This document shows positions 45,011-58,785 of a stretch of 64,000 nt of DNA, in pieces. The notes beneath the pieces were generated by a model. That model had not been told where the DNA came from. It made no database searches and saw only the letters and a list, made by a program, of their open reading frames with translations. Origin of the DNA: Artemia franciscana (Eukaryota; Arthropoda; Branchiopoda; Anostraca; Artemiidae). Positions within the stretch are counted from its first letter, which is position 1, and the number at the start of each line of letters is the position of its first letter. The DNA lies in contig NC_088879.1 of the NCBI RefSeq assembly GCF_032884065.1, positions 19,702,038 to 19,766,037 of the forward strand. Direction: 5' to 3'. A program made the position numbers and the translations under genes.

Positions 45011-46158
45011 AAACTTTTGGGAATACTACTGTTACTGCTTTTGCTCTTACAATTTAAATAAATAAAAAGAGTGTAAGTGTATCCAGGTTTTCTAAGAGCA
45101 TAGATAGTTAGATATAATCTTCTGCGAATGATATAATGCTTTATTTTTTAGGTCAAATTCAGAATATATAAAATTGAATTTAAAAAATACTGTTTGTGTC
45201 TGGATTAAAAATTGTTGAAAAAGTTTATCCGAAGTATAAATAGCAACCCATACTGTGGCTTCTTATAGAAAAAAAAACTGAAGAGATATAAAATATTATT
45301 TATTCCACGAAGAAAACTATGTTAATAAAAAACGAAGAGAAATTAACTTAAAAGACTTTTTTGTTTTTACAAAACGTGGCATTTCCCGTGGGAAAATGCC
45401 AGGTTTTTGTTTCTGTAAATTTTTCTATTTATTACTCAAAGAAGATATATCGGCTGTGGGGCCGGGTAACTACTGCTTATATTTAACACCTTTAGATTTT
45501 AGTCCATCTTCAATTTGAAACCGGTGCCTGCCTGCTTGCCTGCTAGATTGGAGCTTTTCACTCGAAAGCAGAAACATGGTTTGATGGAACGAAGGTTTGA
45601 CTGCATAACTTCAAATAGTTCTCTCTGACATAGGCTATAAAACTCCACTTCACTTCACACACTATAGGCTCTGGCTTAAGGACAAGCAAAAACCATCCTT
45701 TTTAGCCCGAGGCAAGAGTTCTACTAAGCTTTCCAAAATGCAAAGTAATATTCATCAATCTGGCCTAAGATTCACACTTTCTGTACAAACCGGAAAGGTT
45801 ACCACTATCTAGGAATGGGAGCTCTTTACTTTTCATTGAAAAATTTGTTATGTGGAAAAAGGTTTTTAAATTCATTTCTATGATAAACCTGACTCATCTA
45901 CCAAACAATAAACACAAAAAGCAATAAAAAGTAAAAGACTGGCAAAAGAATACCCAAATTAGAATTGAAGAATGAAAATCCATTCAATAGATGTCGTTTC
46001 AACTTAGTTTGTTCATAGCATCTTAAAGAAAGTAAAACCAGAAAAACTTGATAAAAAATGAGCATAAATATAAAAGAAATTTTAAAAGGGGCAAGCAAAC
46101 AAATATAAAACATGGTCAGTGCCTGTGCCAAATAATAAAAAGAGGAAAACTAGACGGT

Positions 46159-46159
<1 letters not shown>
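45011..46159. other. Unassigned region
   Basis: No gene supported. 45900-46150 resembles 39060-39300 (AAACATGG-CAG-GCCT, AAAAAGAGGAAAA) and is likely another copy of the same LINE-associated repeat. Confidence 0.4.

Positions 46160-46228
<69 letters not shown>
46160..46228. repeat. Poly-T run, 69 bases
   Basis: Uninterrupted T; the same site in the second copy (63209-63279) has 71. It could be the 3' tail of a minus-strand retrotransposed sequence, but the flanks do not prove it. Confidence 0.85.
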
Positions 46229-46229
<1 letters not shown>

Positions 46230-46924
46230 GTAATGTAGGGGACAATGGTTTTCGGAAGCACAAAAACACAAAACCATTAGGTTTTGTGTTATTTGTGTTT
46301 TTGGAAGGCTTTGAGAGTAAAGGGGAAAGATAAAACTTTGGAATTTTTGAGAGTCGGTGAGAGAGAGTAGATTTGGAAATTGATTTTAAAACGACTGAGC
46401 TATGTAAATTTAAATTATAAGGGGAAGAAGAAATGATTTTGGGCAATCAGAAAATAAACCAAACGGATAGTATTATTACCTAGATAGTTACTTTGTTAAC
46501 GCAGTGCGGTTGATTTGTAATTTGTGGTGAGTCTCTCGCTTATTTTTTTTCGGGCCGCTTTGTTTAGAATTGCTCTTTTGTAAATGTGCTTAAGGTCCAG
46601 GATGTTGAGCTGTTCTCTCCAGGTGGTTTTTCCCCCGAGTAACCCTGCTGTCCTTAATTGGTTTGGGTCGAAGTTTTGAGATAAGTATTTCACTCAAAAT
46701 ATTTGAACGGTATAAAAATGTTCTTCCAGGGAAATTAACCCATATTGTCCTAGGAAGAAGACCTTCCAAATCATACAAATGTCCAATTCGTCACATATAC
46801 ATTTTAGTAGGCAGGCTGGGTTTGTACATTGTTCAGACTGTAATCATGCAAAAATGTAAAACTATAAGATCAGAATACAAATTAGGTCTGTGAACCCTCG
46901 AATAGAAAAGTTTGTAACAGTACC

Positions 46925-47517
46925 AGCTAAGGTTTGTCTCGGCGTAAGCATGAGTCAAGTCCTGACTCGGTGTGAAAACGAGCCAAGTCCTAGTTGCAGA
47001 GTGACTCGGTGTAAAAATGAGCCAGCCTCCACGTAGGGCAAAACAAGGAAGTTTCGGCACAGTAAAAAGCTCAGCTTGACTCGACTCAGAAAACTAAGAT
47101 TATACCTGAGTCATTGTAAAAGAGAGCTGAATCGGCGCAAAGGACGGCTAGAAATGAGCCTAGGCCTGATTTGTCACAAAGACTAACTCTACTTGTTTTA
47201 AACAGGAGCCAAGTACTGACTCAGTACAAAAACAACTTAAGTCTCAGCTGTGGAATGACTCAGTGTAAAAAAAATCTAAGCCCTGACTCACTACAAAAAT
47301 GAGCTAGGAAAAATAAAAATGAACTACGGTGTGAATCGGTGTTGAAAACAGCTAATTCTTGACTTGGGATAAAAATCAATAGAAGTCAAAACTTCGGATT
47401 TTCGACGAAGGGAGGCAAAAACGGGCCAAGCTCTGACTCAGTTTAAAAGCGAGACAACTTCTAATTTAATGTAATAACGAACCAAAACTATACGTTGTGC
47501 AAAAACGAGCCAAGGCC
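46925..47517. repeat. Degenerate minisatellite at contig end
   Basis: Many diverged units of roughly 35-40 bp of the form GAGCCAAGTCCTGACTCGGT-GTAAAAAC. It runs into the N gap. Related degenerate units are at 27640-27830. The second copy reaches only the start of this array before the window ends. Confidence 0.7.
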
Positions 47518-47617
47518 NNNNNNNNNNNNNNNNNNNNNNNNNNNNNNNNNNNNNNNNNNNNNNNNNNNNNNNNNNNNNNNNNNNNNNNNNNNNNNNNNNN
47601 NNNNNNNNNNNNNNNNN
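47518..47617. other. Assembly gap, exactly 100 N
   Basis: One hundred N, a conventional placeholder for a join of unknown size. The left contig ends in minisatellite; the right contig starts inside an LTV1 exon whose full copy is at 30470-30637. Confidence 0.97.
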
Positions 47618-47662
47618 TGGGCCCCAGTTAAAACACCAGTGACGAAAAAAGAAGATTTGAAG
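47618..47662 (+). CDS. LTV1: LTV1 exon, second copy, 5' truncated by gap
   Basis: The last 15 codons (WAPVKTPVTKKEDLK) of the exon at 30470-30637, identical to it, with the same GTAAGA donor. The contig begins mid-exon, so this copy has no N-terminal part in the window. Confidence 0.9.
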
Positions 47663-48067
47663 GTAAGATAAAGCATTTTTTCTTTCGGTTGAATTATCTA
47701 GTTTTTTCGTGGTTCTTGATCATTTATAATTTTTGAGAAATTCATTTCCCATCATTTCTTCCTCCATTTTAAATTGCAAACAGTTGTTTGTCTGTTGACA
47801 GGGCAAGGTATTATTTCTTCATGTTCTTGTTCTTTTTCATACATCTTATTGCGTTCCTGCTAAACAAAACACCTTATTTAAAAAACTGGCGATTGCCAAA
47901 TCTGACTAAAAAACAGGACGTCAAGTATTAATGCAACCAGATTTGTTTTTGGTGAAGGTTCCCATGGTTCTGAGACTTTATTGAGTATGTCTTCATGGCC
48001 GGACGGAGTAGATTCTTTTAAGGTGATTATTAACCAAAATAGTAAACACTAGCAAAGGTTTGTAGTT

Positions 48068-48643
48068 TGAGAAAGTTGCTTCTTTATTCATAGATATAAG
48101 TAAAGCATTGAGTTTGGCTGATCTTAAAATTCAAAAATCTTTAAGGTTTGGAATTTGATGATATTTTTTCTGTATTTGAATAAATATAGTTCATTTTTCC
48201 GTTCCCTCGTGTGGTATTGAATGGACATACGTATTACATGTGCATAATGGCGTTCCTCAAGGGTAAATTTTGGGTCCATTGTTTTATATAGTATAAATAA
48301 ATGTATCGTATCTTCAAATATCGTTATCAATAGTAATAAGGCCAAGGCGATGTTGCCATGTTTTGCTGATAACTCTCATTTGACTATTGCTGCTTGGACT
48401 GAAGTTGAATCGTTAGATATTATGTGCCACAATATTAAGTGTATTGAAAAGTGAACGCGGTTAAACAAATTGCAATTGAAACTGTTTTATGATAAATACA
48501 GGAAGTACAAAATATTATCCTCTTTTACGGGACATAGATATTGGCTACCAGCGAATAAAACGTAGTGCTAACATTAGGTATCTGAGTTACCTGGGAGTAA
48601 TTTTGATGTATCACTGAGTTTTAAAGATCATTTTGGAAGGGCT
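48068..48643 (+). pseudogene. LINE reverse transcriptase fossil, second copy
   Basis: Same relic as 31045-31620, with the same internal stop in GVPQG-stop-ILGPLL and the same F-A-D-N change; shared lesions show that it was inserted and decayed before the two copies separated. Confidence 0.75.
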
Positions 48644-49724
48644 ATGTAAATTCAAATGGCAGATGGCTAGTGACTCCCCCCTTCTCAAACAGCGTTTTCC
48701 TGATGTTGAAAGGCACAATCTATTGACATGTCAGGGGGTATATCGGTAAGATTATTATAGCTCTATATAAGAAGTAAATTAGCTATGAATATTGGTACTA
48801 TTAGAAAACCTTAGTGCATGTTTCCAACAAGAATTATAGCTTTTTTTCACATGTTCATCATCTCTTCACGATTATGAAACTCAAAATTTTTATTTGATAC
48901 GCATACCCTTGCTTATAACTACTAGATTAAGATTTAGCATTTGGTATGTTGGGCCTGTAATTTAGGAGAATTTACCAAATGAGTTCAGATCTTGAAATGC
49001 TCTACCGAGATTCTTTAAATTGTTGAAGCTGCATTGTTTTGAAGTTTTTCTTTTTTATTGGGTGTGTTGTTCTCAGCCGTCTAAGCTTAAATTTTCGAGA
49101 GGGGGGGGGGTGAATGGCAGTGTGTTTGTGTCGAGTTTTTATTTTTATTTTATTTTTTTTTGTGTGTGTAGTTTGGGTTTTGGATGCATCTCGTATGCGG
49201 ATATCTTCCTGGGATTAAGCTAGTTGTTCTGCCGTGTACATTTCTTATATTACCTCGAATAGAAAAAAAGAAAAAAAAAGATCGGATCACCGAAAGACGT
49301 GTTCATATGTTTCTGCATAATTCTGGGAAATATTTGAATCTTGTGGATTATTTTTGGTCAAAAAACGTTTTAAAATTATTTTTAAATGAATTATGTGAGA
49401 AAAGTTCGTGTTTTTTACATTACACTTTTACGAGTATTAAAAAATAAACAAGAAAATCTCCATAAAACTTCAGTTTTCGGTTTATATTTTACAATTTCTT
49501 TTATAGCAGGAATCACAGCGTGTAAATAACAGCCAATAGTTATGCTTGTAGTTGCCAAAGATGACGGCAACCCTTAAAAGGGTCTTAGCACTCATCATAC
49601 TTGAGCTCCGTAGGTTGGATTGCCAGCCCTTGGTGATCGAATGAATTTTGTTCTACATCGATATGTAGGCAAAGGTCTTATTCAGTATTTTACTTGTTTT
49701 ACAATTAATGTTTTTTCTATTTAG

Positions 49725-49951
49725 GAAATCAGGCTAAAGCTTCCATCTTCTGTTTTTGAAAGTGATTTCCAAGAAGATGTTGGTTTATTGAATAAAGCGG
49801 CCCCACAAAGTGGTCCACGGTTGGATTTTGATCCTGACATTGTTGCTGGTCTTGATGATGATTTTGACTATGAAAATGAAGAAAATGTGTTACAAGATGA
49901 CTTTATGAAATTTGCAAATTCAGATTTAAACCTCGAAGAAGAAAATGATAA
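49725..49951 (+). CDS. LTV1: LTV1 exon (LPSSVF block), second copy
   Basis: Identical in protein to 32703-32929; one silent change, GAC to GAT, three bases before the donor AA|GTAAAG. Same phase. Confidence 0.92.
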
Positions 49952-52282
49952 GTAAAGTTTATTTATTAGAAATATTATCGAAAAATTAAAGCCGAAACAT
50001 CATTGAGTACTGAATCAAAAACAAAGTTAGGTTTAAAGTAGAAGCTCTAATTTAAACCAAGACAATTGTTGTTGTTGTTATAATTGTGTCAACACAATTA
50101 TTGTTATTAATAATTTATTAAATTATTATTATCGCTAAAGCCGAGCATCATTGAGTACTGAATCAAAAACAAAGCTGGGTTTAAACCCATCTCAAGTTAA
50201 AACTAATTTTAAAACTTAGTTAAAATTATTTTACGATTGAATATTTAAGACTAGAATCCCTAGTTACAACTATCTTTAACGGACCTTCTGATTGGGAAAA
50301 CTGAGTTGAAACTGTTTTTGAGTTCTTACAGAAACTTATGTAGAGTAGAAGTCAGCTGAAGGATCTGTTAAAGAGTAGTATCTGTAACTGCTCGTCATGC
50401 TAAAAAAAAACATTTTAGATCCCTAGACTAGAATCCCTAGTTACAACTATCTTTAACGGATCATTTGATGGGGAAACTGAATTTAGTCTGATTTTGGATT
50501 CTAACAAAAACTTATATAGAGTAGAAGTCAGCTGAAGGATCAGTTAAAGAGTAATATTTGTAACTGCTCGTCATGCTTAAAGAAAAAAAAAACATTTCAA
50601 AAGAATTTTCCTTCTGGTTTTATAATACCCGTTCTTTTCTACGTCATTTCTTCCTCTTTTGGATTTATTGTATGATTTTTGTATCTGAAAGCATTAGTTC
50701 TTTTAAATAGTCTATCAAAATTTTCTGTTTAAAAGCTTGTTGCTTATTAATATCTTCTTTGTGTTTATTTTTCTCCCCTTCTTTGTAAGTTATATTCTTC
50801 TCCCTTTTTAACTTGTTTTTAAAATACTCGTGTTTGTTCATCTATAATTCGTCAGAACTTTTCATCCTAAAATATCTGCGGTTTCGGGTAGTGCTAATAA
50901 GTTTTTTTTTCTAAATGACAATAAAATAACCAAAATTATGTGCATTGAAATTAATTTTTTTTATCATATTCACGATTTTTCTGTGTTGGAGTATGATGAC
51001 TTTATTGTGAAGCAATCTTTAACTACCGAATATCTGTCATCTTTATGTGGCATATAAAAAAATATATTTCAAATATACATTGTTGAAAAACGTGAATTAA
51101 AAAAAAATGTACACGTCAAAAAAAATCTTCTTTTTATTGTGATTCCAAATACATAAAATGCAATAAGCTTAAAGTTACCCATAAAAAGTTACTAGTATAA
51201 CCAGATATTTATGATTTGCTTTTTGAATAATTTTTCCTTGCTTTTGATTTTCAAAACTCTTGCTTTTCATGATTTTCAAAAGAATCTGCTTTTTATTATG
51301 ATTACAAATATGTAAAATGCAATAAGCTTAAAGTTATCCATAAAAAAATGCTAGCACAACCAATTCTTCATTATTTTCTTTGGCACTTCAAGCCAAGCTT
51401 CTTGGGTTAAGTAACCTTTCTATGTTTGTAATTGTTTTATTTTGATTTTTTTTAAGTATAAATAAATGATTGATTGATTTAAAAATTTGTCCTTGCTTTT
51501 GCTTTTCACGATTTGTCAAAAGAGTCTTCTTTTATGGTGACTCCAAATCCGTCAAATGCATTAAGCTGTAAGCTACCGATAAAAAGCTACTAGCATACGC
51601 GAAAACTCGTAATTTTCGAAAAACGGAAGAAATACCCCAAAAAGGGGGCACGATGTGGGTAAAATTCACGCCATCAAATTTAGCACACTAGAAAACCTAC
51701 AGCAGTGGTTGCATGTCCTTGTCAACAAAATGTGTGATTTATTTGTTTTTTGTTTTTTTTCCTTAGGAGTGACTGTATTGAACGAGTGACCTCAGGATAG
51801 AAAAAGAGGCCATATTTTGAAGCGACTTTGAAGCTTATAGTGGTCTATTTTAAGCATAAAAAAGGATCTGATCTGAGCGTATTAGCGTCTTCCATGATTT
51901 TGGCCAAAGACAGCCTGAAAATTAAAAAATACAGTCTTTGGCACATATTTTCCAAATTCCTTTCATTCCGTTTCGGGGGGAGAGGGGATCTACCCCCCAG
52001 TCTTCATTTAGTTTTTGAAGAATACTGTTGGACAAACTGTGCAATATGGATGCTGCGGAGTGGCAACTCTCTTTTTATTACAGGAGTGTTTTAAGTATAA
52101 AATAAAATATAATGTTCATATGCTCTGCGCATGCCTGCATGGCAAAGGGAGGGTTGGGAGGCATCTTCTTAATACAAATTTTGTCAAAAGAACTCCACTC
52201 GTAGAAAATTGAATTGTATACAAAAAAATGGTTTTTCATTAACTATTGATCACTTGATCATTTTTTTTATATTTAATTATAG

Positions 52283-52493
52283 TATCAATGATGATGAATG
52301 GAAAGATGAAAACAGTGATGAAGGAACCATTTGTGACAGTGAGGATGCTGGAAGTGGTCGTTTTTCTTTTGATGATGAGCAAGATCCGTTCAAAGATGAA
52401 GAAACTAAAAGTCGGTTTACAAGCTATTCCATGACAAGTAGTGTTCTAAGGAGAAATGACATGCTGACTTTGCTAGATGATAGATTTGAAAAG
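52283..52493 (+). CDS. LTV1: LTV1 exon (YSMTSSV block), second copy
   Basis: Identical in sequence and splice sites to 35261-35471. Confidence 0.92.
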
Positions 52494-53414
52494 GTATAAT
52501 TTTGGTTTCTTTCTGCCCTGGTCAAACATTATCTGGTTTTCAAATTTGTTGCCTTTTCATTATTTGAATAAATTATGGTATTAAAACACAAGTTGATTAA
52601 AGGGGAAAACATTTATCAGTGCCATCTAGATTACACAAACAAAACACTTAATCATCAATGTTATTTTGTAACCTATACTGCTAGTGCTTTACATTTCTGT
52701 CCTGAATATACTGTTTTTTCACATATTGCCAAATTTCTTTACTGCTTGGGGGCGATAATATTAACCTATAACTTAAAAAAAAGACGAATTATCATGTTTA
52801 GCGTTTTGGCTGATGCAAACATATGTGCGTTTTTGATGCATCTGGCTTGGAAAATCGATGCATGTTGCGCAATCTCTAACGAGTCTAATACGGGAACGAG
52901 AAATTCTCTAGTTTTGGATTGTGATTGAATGGGTGAATAGAGTTAGGAGTTTGAATATAATGGAAGTTCCTATTTATTATTACCGTTTTTATACGTTCTT
53001 TTCATTTTGAACGGTTACGTAATACATCAGACACATACTTAAGTAGCATATTTTGTTCCGTTAATAATTGATTTGCTATGCTTTTTATCAATATGTTCGA
53101 AAGGGACACTTCATTTATGATCCACACTTTAACCATCCGCATCAATCAGCAGACATACTAGGCATTACAACAAATTAGAACCAGTCATGTGCCGTACGAA
53201 CAGATTCACAAACTCCTTTGTACCATATTCCCAAGTTCATTTAACTAGTGAATTGAAAGTTCTGCTATATTTCGTAAGTGTAACTAACAAGTGACCATTT
53301 TGTGATTGTCAAAGTAGCATAATTTAGCGTTCATTTTTAAGTGAAATGATAGCTATTTCATTAAACGGATACGAATACGAATTATTACTTCATTTATAAT
53401 AAAAAACTATTTCA

Positions 53415-53680
53415 TTTACAATTTCGTGGCCATGCGCAGAAATCTGTTTTGGGAGAGTGATAAGATGACTTAAACAACGGGGGGGGGGGGTAGAAAAAGG
53501 GAGGGGGTGGTTTTTAATCTTGAATGTCAAAATTTTCAAAATATTAATATTTATTTCGTGGCCACGCACAGAAGCCTGTTTTGTGAGAGGGGTAAGATGA
53601 CTTAAGCAACATGAGGGGTTAGAAAAAAAGGGGGGGGGATGGTTTTTAATCTTGAATGTCAAAATTTTCAAAATATTAAT
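53415..53680. repeat. Poly-G tandem duplication, second copy
   Basis: Counterpart of 36395-36665, with G runs shorter by one to three bases, as expected for unstable homopolymers or sequencing error. Confidence 0.7.
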
Positions 53681-53813
53681 GTTTATTAATATTTAAACAG
53701 TGTGTGACACTCTTCCGGTAAGCTCCCCCAATCCTTTTACCTGTGCATACTTTTGCCATAATAATACTGCAGTGCTCTAGCGAATATTTAGTAGACTTCA
53801 TGGTGTGTTCTAG

Positions 53814-53998
53814 ATTTATGAGCAGTATGACGATACAGAAGTTGGAGCGCTTGATACTGAAGAAATTGATGGATATCTGAACTTATCAGACGATCGGCTA
53901 ATTGATCTCGCCAAGGAATTTGAACAGAAAATTGAAGAAGAACGCCTCATTAGCGATAATATGGTAACTCCTCAAAAGGAAGACATACTTATTATAGA
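53814..53998 (+). CDS. LTV1: LTV1 exon (YEQYDD block), second copy
   Basis: As 36796-36980 except TCT to ACT, giving NMVTPQK in place of NMVSPQK. Donor GA|GTAAGT kept. Confidence 0.92.
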
Positions 53999-54117
53999 GT
54001 AAGTTGTTCCATTGGTGAATCATATTAATGACTGACTATTGTATTTAAAAACTACCTAACGCCTCCTTAATTACATTAAGTACGTATCGCATGCTTAAGT
54101 ATATAACGTGCTTAAAA

Positions 54118-54338
54118 CGCCTCATAAGCGGTAATATGGAAACTCCTTATAAGGATGACATAGTTATTATAGAGTAGGTTTTTCTTTGGTGAATCATATT
54201 AATGACTGACAACTGCCTGACTATTGTATTTAAAAACTACTTGTCGCCTTATTAAGTACGTAACGCCTCCTTAAGTACATAACGTACTTAAATCATCTCA
54301 TAACATACTTATTATAGAGTAAGTTTTTCCGGGACTTG
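54118..54338 (+). pseudogene. Decayed exon-tail duplicates, second copy
   Basis: Counterpart of 37100-37320. Here the first duplicate keeps a GT at its donor position (AGAGTAGG, 54174-54175) where the other copy has AT. The third piece keeps AGAGTAAGT (54319). Confidence 0.7.
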
Positions 54339-56267
54339 ACAATTAAACGAAACACGCTCAAGAATTACGCTTAGGTTAGGTCTCAGAAAACCGGTTTCAT
54401 AGCGACAAATGACGGGTGACAGAATGCATTAGACTTGTATAACTTGGGCTATATATTTGTATATTTGCCCATTAAGGGCAGGCGTGGTTGATTAGGTTAG
54501 GGGTGCTATCCAAATACTTTATGGTTTGGTTGATTAGGTTAGGGGTGCTATCCAAATACTTTATCCCCCCTCTAATGTGCAAATATATAGCCGAAATTAT
54601 ATTATTATATAAACTAAAGATTATATGAAGACTATATTTCATTAGGATCAATCTAACTCGAACTTCTTGCGTATGTTTTGTTTAACTAACAAGTACAGTT
54701 TTTCCTTTATGTCTGTGAATGATAATTCTTACTGACTGAATATTGTATTTATTGACTATTCACTGTTAGTCACTTTTACCTTCCTTGTATCCCTGACCAT
54801 GGAGCCTTTCGAGGGGGAATAAGTGTATTGTAATTCCATTTTGAGTTGTATTTGTATTGTATTGTATTGAACAATAATAATAAACTTCTTCTTCTTAGTT
54901 CTATGACGACTTATAATTACTTACGACACGACTGCCTGTCCTTGGATTATTCTTTACGGTTGATTGTGTATGGTTATGCTAATTGACCTATGTAATAGGA
55001 TAGATGAGTAGGGTTAAGGCCTCATTCAAGTACTGATCTATATTAATCATTAATGTAGGAAAACAGTCTTCCTTTTCTTCTTCTGTCTTTCTTTTTTGTT
55101 TATAAGGTTAATTTTTTTTTTATCTTGTGTGTTTATTTCTGTGTTTGTGCTGTTGCATTGGTGATTTCTTTTTTCATTGTATAAATAAACCTCACTTACT
55201 ACAACCGTCAAGGGAAGGCAACAGAGCACCTGATAAAGGGTTGCAATTCTTTGACTCTTAAACCGATAATTCAATCAATAAAAAACATAAATTAATATAC
55301 TCTCTCTTACCATGAACTGAATTTATTTATTTTAATATAAACCTAGCCAACCTTACGAAGAAAGGGGTGGATTTCTAATTACTTTCAGGATTCAGTCTAC
55401 TTTTTTCTGCTTTATCTGCTTCTAGCCAACTAATAAATGTAGATAACCGGCTTAGAGAACTTGAGAACTGGAAAGTCTTGATTTTCATTAAGATACCAAA
55501 TATACATTTTTTTATTTATGTATATTAATATTATACATGGAATGAAGCTTGTGTGAAGTTTCCTGCAAGTTTCAAAACAAATAGATGTCTTTTTGATAGG
55601 AAAAATCAGTAGATATTGTGCATACGATTGGCTCGAAAAATGTTTGCCTTACATAGTTAAGACTAAAAAACTGACTAAATGTCTCGGTTTATTTACGAAA
55701 ACAATATGACGCTTAAAATTAAGCTTAATTGACGCTTAATTTAAGTATATATAATAAATTTCCTCAATAAGGTCAAAAAGAAAAAAATAAATTTTGCTGT
55801 ACTAAGAAAGAGAACTTTAAGAAAAGAACTTCTTATTTTGCGCATCTGTTAAATATCATATAATATTTTATATTACATAATTGAATTTCATGTTATAAAA
55901 AAGCAGTGGCGGTTTATGTGGGATGTGCTATGTAGGCGAAATTTGATCAGTAGTTATTCAGCAGTTAATAAGTTAAGATGTATCTACTGTTGGTGAGACA
56001 AAATTGGTTGATATTTTTTAGTTGTGAGATAAAATAGGATGTTTATTTTGAAAAATTTCTGTCACAAAGTCTGAATTTAAAATTTCGGGGTCAATAAATA
56101 AAGACAGGACTAACAAAAAAAACAAAAAAAAACAACGAAAACCAAAAGAATGGCAAGATTTAAATTATCAGAATGAAAATCCATTCATTAGCCATTATTT
56201 AAACTAAGATTGATAATAATATATTAAAGAGATAGAAAGCGAGTTGAACTTAATAAAACGGAAAAAA

Positions 56268-57070
56268 TAAGTTTAAATATTAAAAAAATAAAAAGGATAT
56301 TAAAAAAGGAAGGAATAAAAACGCGGACAATTACAAAACATGGGCAGCGCCTTTACCAATTAAAAAGAAGAGGAAAATTCGCCGAATTTTGAGTTGTTTG
56401 AATCTGTAATGTGGAGGGAAAAGTTTTTTTTATATCTTGAGGGAGAGTAGCGAAAGGGAGACAAGGTAGAAACAGGCTGGATAACTGCCTGAGGAGGGTG
56501 GAATCTGGGTGGGTAGTGCCTTTTCGCAAAAATGGATTCCCTGTAAGGATTTGTCGCTATATTTTTTTATGCAGTCACAGCATCCTCTGTCCTTTACTCA
56601 AATATTTCTAACCCAGTTTTTTTTTAAGGAAGAGAATTCGGGACTTTAACCTTCTTCTAAAATTATTTACGGGGCTCTTTTGGATAGATTCAATTTTGTC
56701 TGAATCTTCCTTGGAAATGCAGAACCGTACAAGCATATTCAAAATGAGGGCGGAAAAAAGGAAGTATAAATCCTCCAAGAAATGGAAGGGGGGAATGTCA
56801 AGTTTATTTAGAAGCAAGAGGAGGAGATGGATACATTATCTTTATGAATAATATTTTTAACATGCAGACCCCACAAGAATTTAGGAGTCTCATTAATTAA
56901 AAGAAGGGTAGGGAAATTTCAGAAGGGATAGGATTAATGAAGTGGGGTGGATACTTAAAGAAACAAATAGGCATTGCCATGGATTTAGAAGAGTTTACTT
57001 TCTTGTCGAAGTTCAAGCTAGCTTGTGCAATGTTATTGAGGATGCTCATAGGGTCGCTCATTAAAATGTG
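56268..57070 (-). pseudogene. LINE C-terminal fossil, second copy
   Basis: Counterpart of 39200-40000 with the same frameshifts. Confidence 0.5.
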
Positions 57071-57986
57071 TCAACAATAAGTTTTGCTTGGTATTGGTGG
57101 CTCTCCTGAGGATAACAGTTACAGGTCAATTTTGTGGTTTTTTGTGTTACAAACCAGATTATATTGTAAAATATATCAGTAGCCAGTCAAACCGAGTTCA
57201 CCAAACAACTGGTGAAGAAGGCGAAATGTTTGTTTTAGTTTTAGCTAATCCACCATCTTTTTTTTTTTTTTTTTACATATGCTTGTTGATTTGTTCCTAA
57301 TATATTAGTGTTGGTATCTATTGCTTTTGAATATGCTAATGACTTGATCGATTAGAGCCGATCAAGTTGTGTGACACTGTTACCCGAAAAACACCATACT
57401 CAATACTATTGAGCATTATAATATTCTGTATCTCTAACTCACGGCTCTGTAATATAATAGTCGTGACTTCCCGCAAGATAAGTCTTAAGGACCTTCCAAC
57501 ACGGAACCCTAAAGAATGGCAGCCTAACATAGGGCTTTTTTGTCGTTACGTCCCCCCTCCCTAAGAAAACTTCCTTTAATGCACTTTTCTGGATTACTTC
57601 TCTGGCTCCCCTTCCCCTACCAAAGATCTAGATCTTATAGAAAACGTAAGCTATGCTAAACGTACGATTAGAACTTTTCGTTCTAATCTGATTTGACTCT
57701 TCCCTTTATTTTGATATGAAAAATAGGAGATAAGGCTTAAGCGAATTCAGACTCACTTCCGAATAGATAAATTTAAGCCTCGTTTACAGGCTGTCAATTG
57801 GACATAAAAAGTATATGATATGTTCCTATTATTGTTAGTACTCTGTAGAGTAAGATGCTTTGGACGATGGAAACAGCATTGTAGATTATAAAAAAGATTG
57901 TAGGAGACTTTCTAAGGTACTTTCTAAGATAGTTTCAAGGTTTTTATTTTTACTTTAGTATTTATGATGTTTTTATTATAATGTAG

Positions 57987-58143
57987 AGCCGAGGACACCA
58001 ACACTGAGGAAGAAGATGATTGGGATCCCTATGCTACATCATCGGATGAAGATGAACGATTTGACTGTGTTTCCATACTGACTCAAACCCCTAGATCTGA
58101 ATATATGCCAACCATTATTGATATTCCCTCAAATAAGCCAAAG
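57987..58143 (+). CDS. LTV1: LTV1 exon (last visible), second copy
   Basis: As 40919-41075; one silent change GCG to GCT (Ala in DPYATSS). Donor AAG|GTAAAA. No downstream LTV1 exon is found before the window end. Confidence 0.9.
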
Positions 58144-58460
58144 GTAAAATTTAACGTTATAAATTGAAACTTGTCGTCTGCTTGAGTTTAATGATTGGTT
58201 AAAAAAAATATGTATATTCTTGTGTATATTAAGATAAATATTCGATCCTAACCACCCACTTTTGGGTCTTCGTTCAAGCTCCTATCCATAGCTAGAAATT
58301 GTTTCTATATTTTTGATATCTTTCTTTTTTGTGTGGGCCAAATCACAAACGTTGAAAAAGCTTTGTAACTCGGGATATGTGGAAACTTCAGGTTGGGCCT
58401 GAAGTAAAAAATGCAACCATCAAAGTGGATATCATATACGAGATCGAAACGTGCATAAAG

Positions 58461-58785
58461 ATAATATTAATAACGATAATATTTGTAATAACGTATGTAA
58501 ATTGTAATATTTGTAATGACGTATGTAATGTATGTAAATTGTAGTATTTGTAATAACGATAATATTAATAACGATAATATTTGTAATAACGTATGTAACG
58601 TATGTAAATTGTAATATTTGTAATGACGTATGTAATGTATGTAAATTGTAGTATTTGTAATAACGATAATATTTGTAATAACGTATGTAACGTATGTAAA
58701 TTGTAATATTTGTAATGACGTATGTAATGTATGTAAATTGTAGTATTTGTAATAACGATAATATTAATAACGATAATAACCATAA
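58461..58785. repeat. GTAATAACGTATGTAA minisatellite, second copy
   Basis: Counterpart of 41398-41730; one unit is 95 instead of 107 bp (GATAATA at 58573 and 58668), so a TATTAATAACGA-type subunit is missing. Confidence 0.75.

Noticed and set aside
46160..46228. Poly-T as proof of a processed pseudogene on the minus strand
   Set aside because: Sequence to the left on the minus-strand reading has no recognisable coding relic and no target duplication was found.
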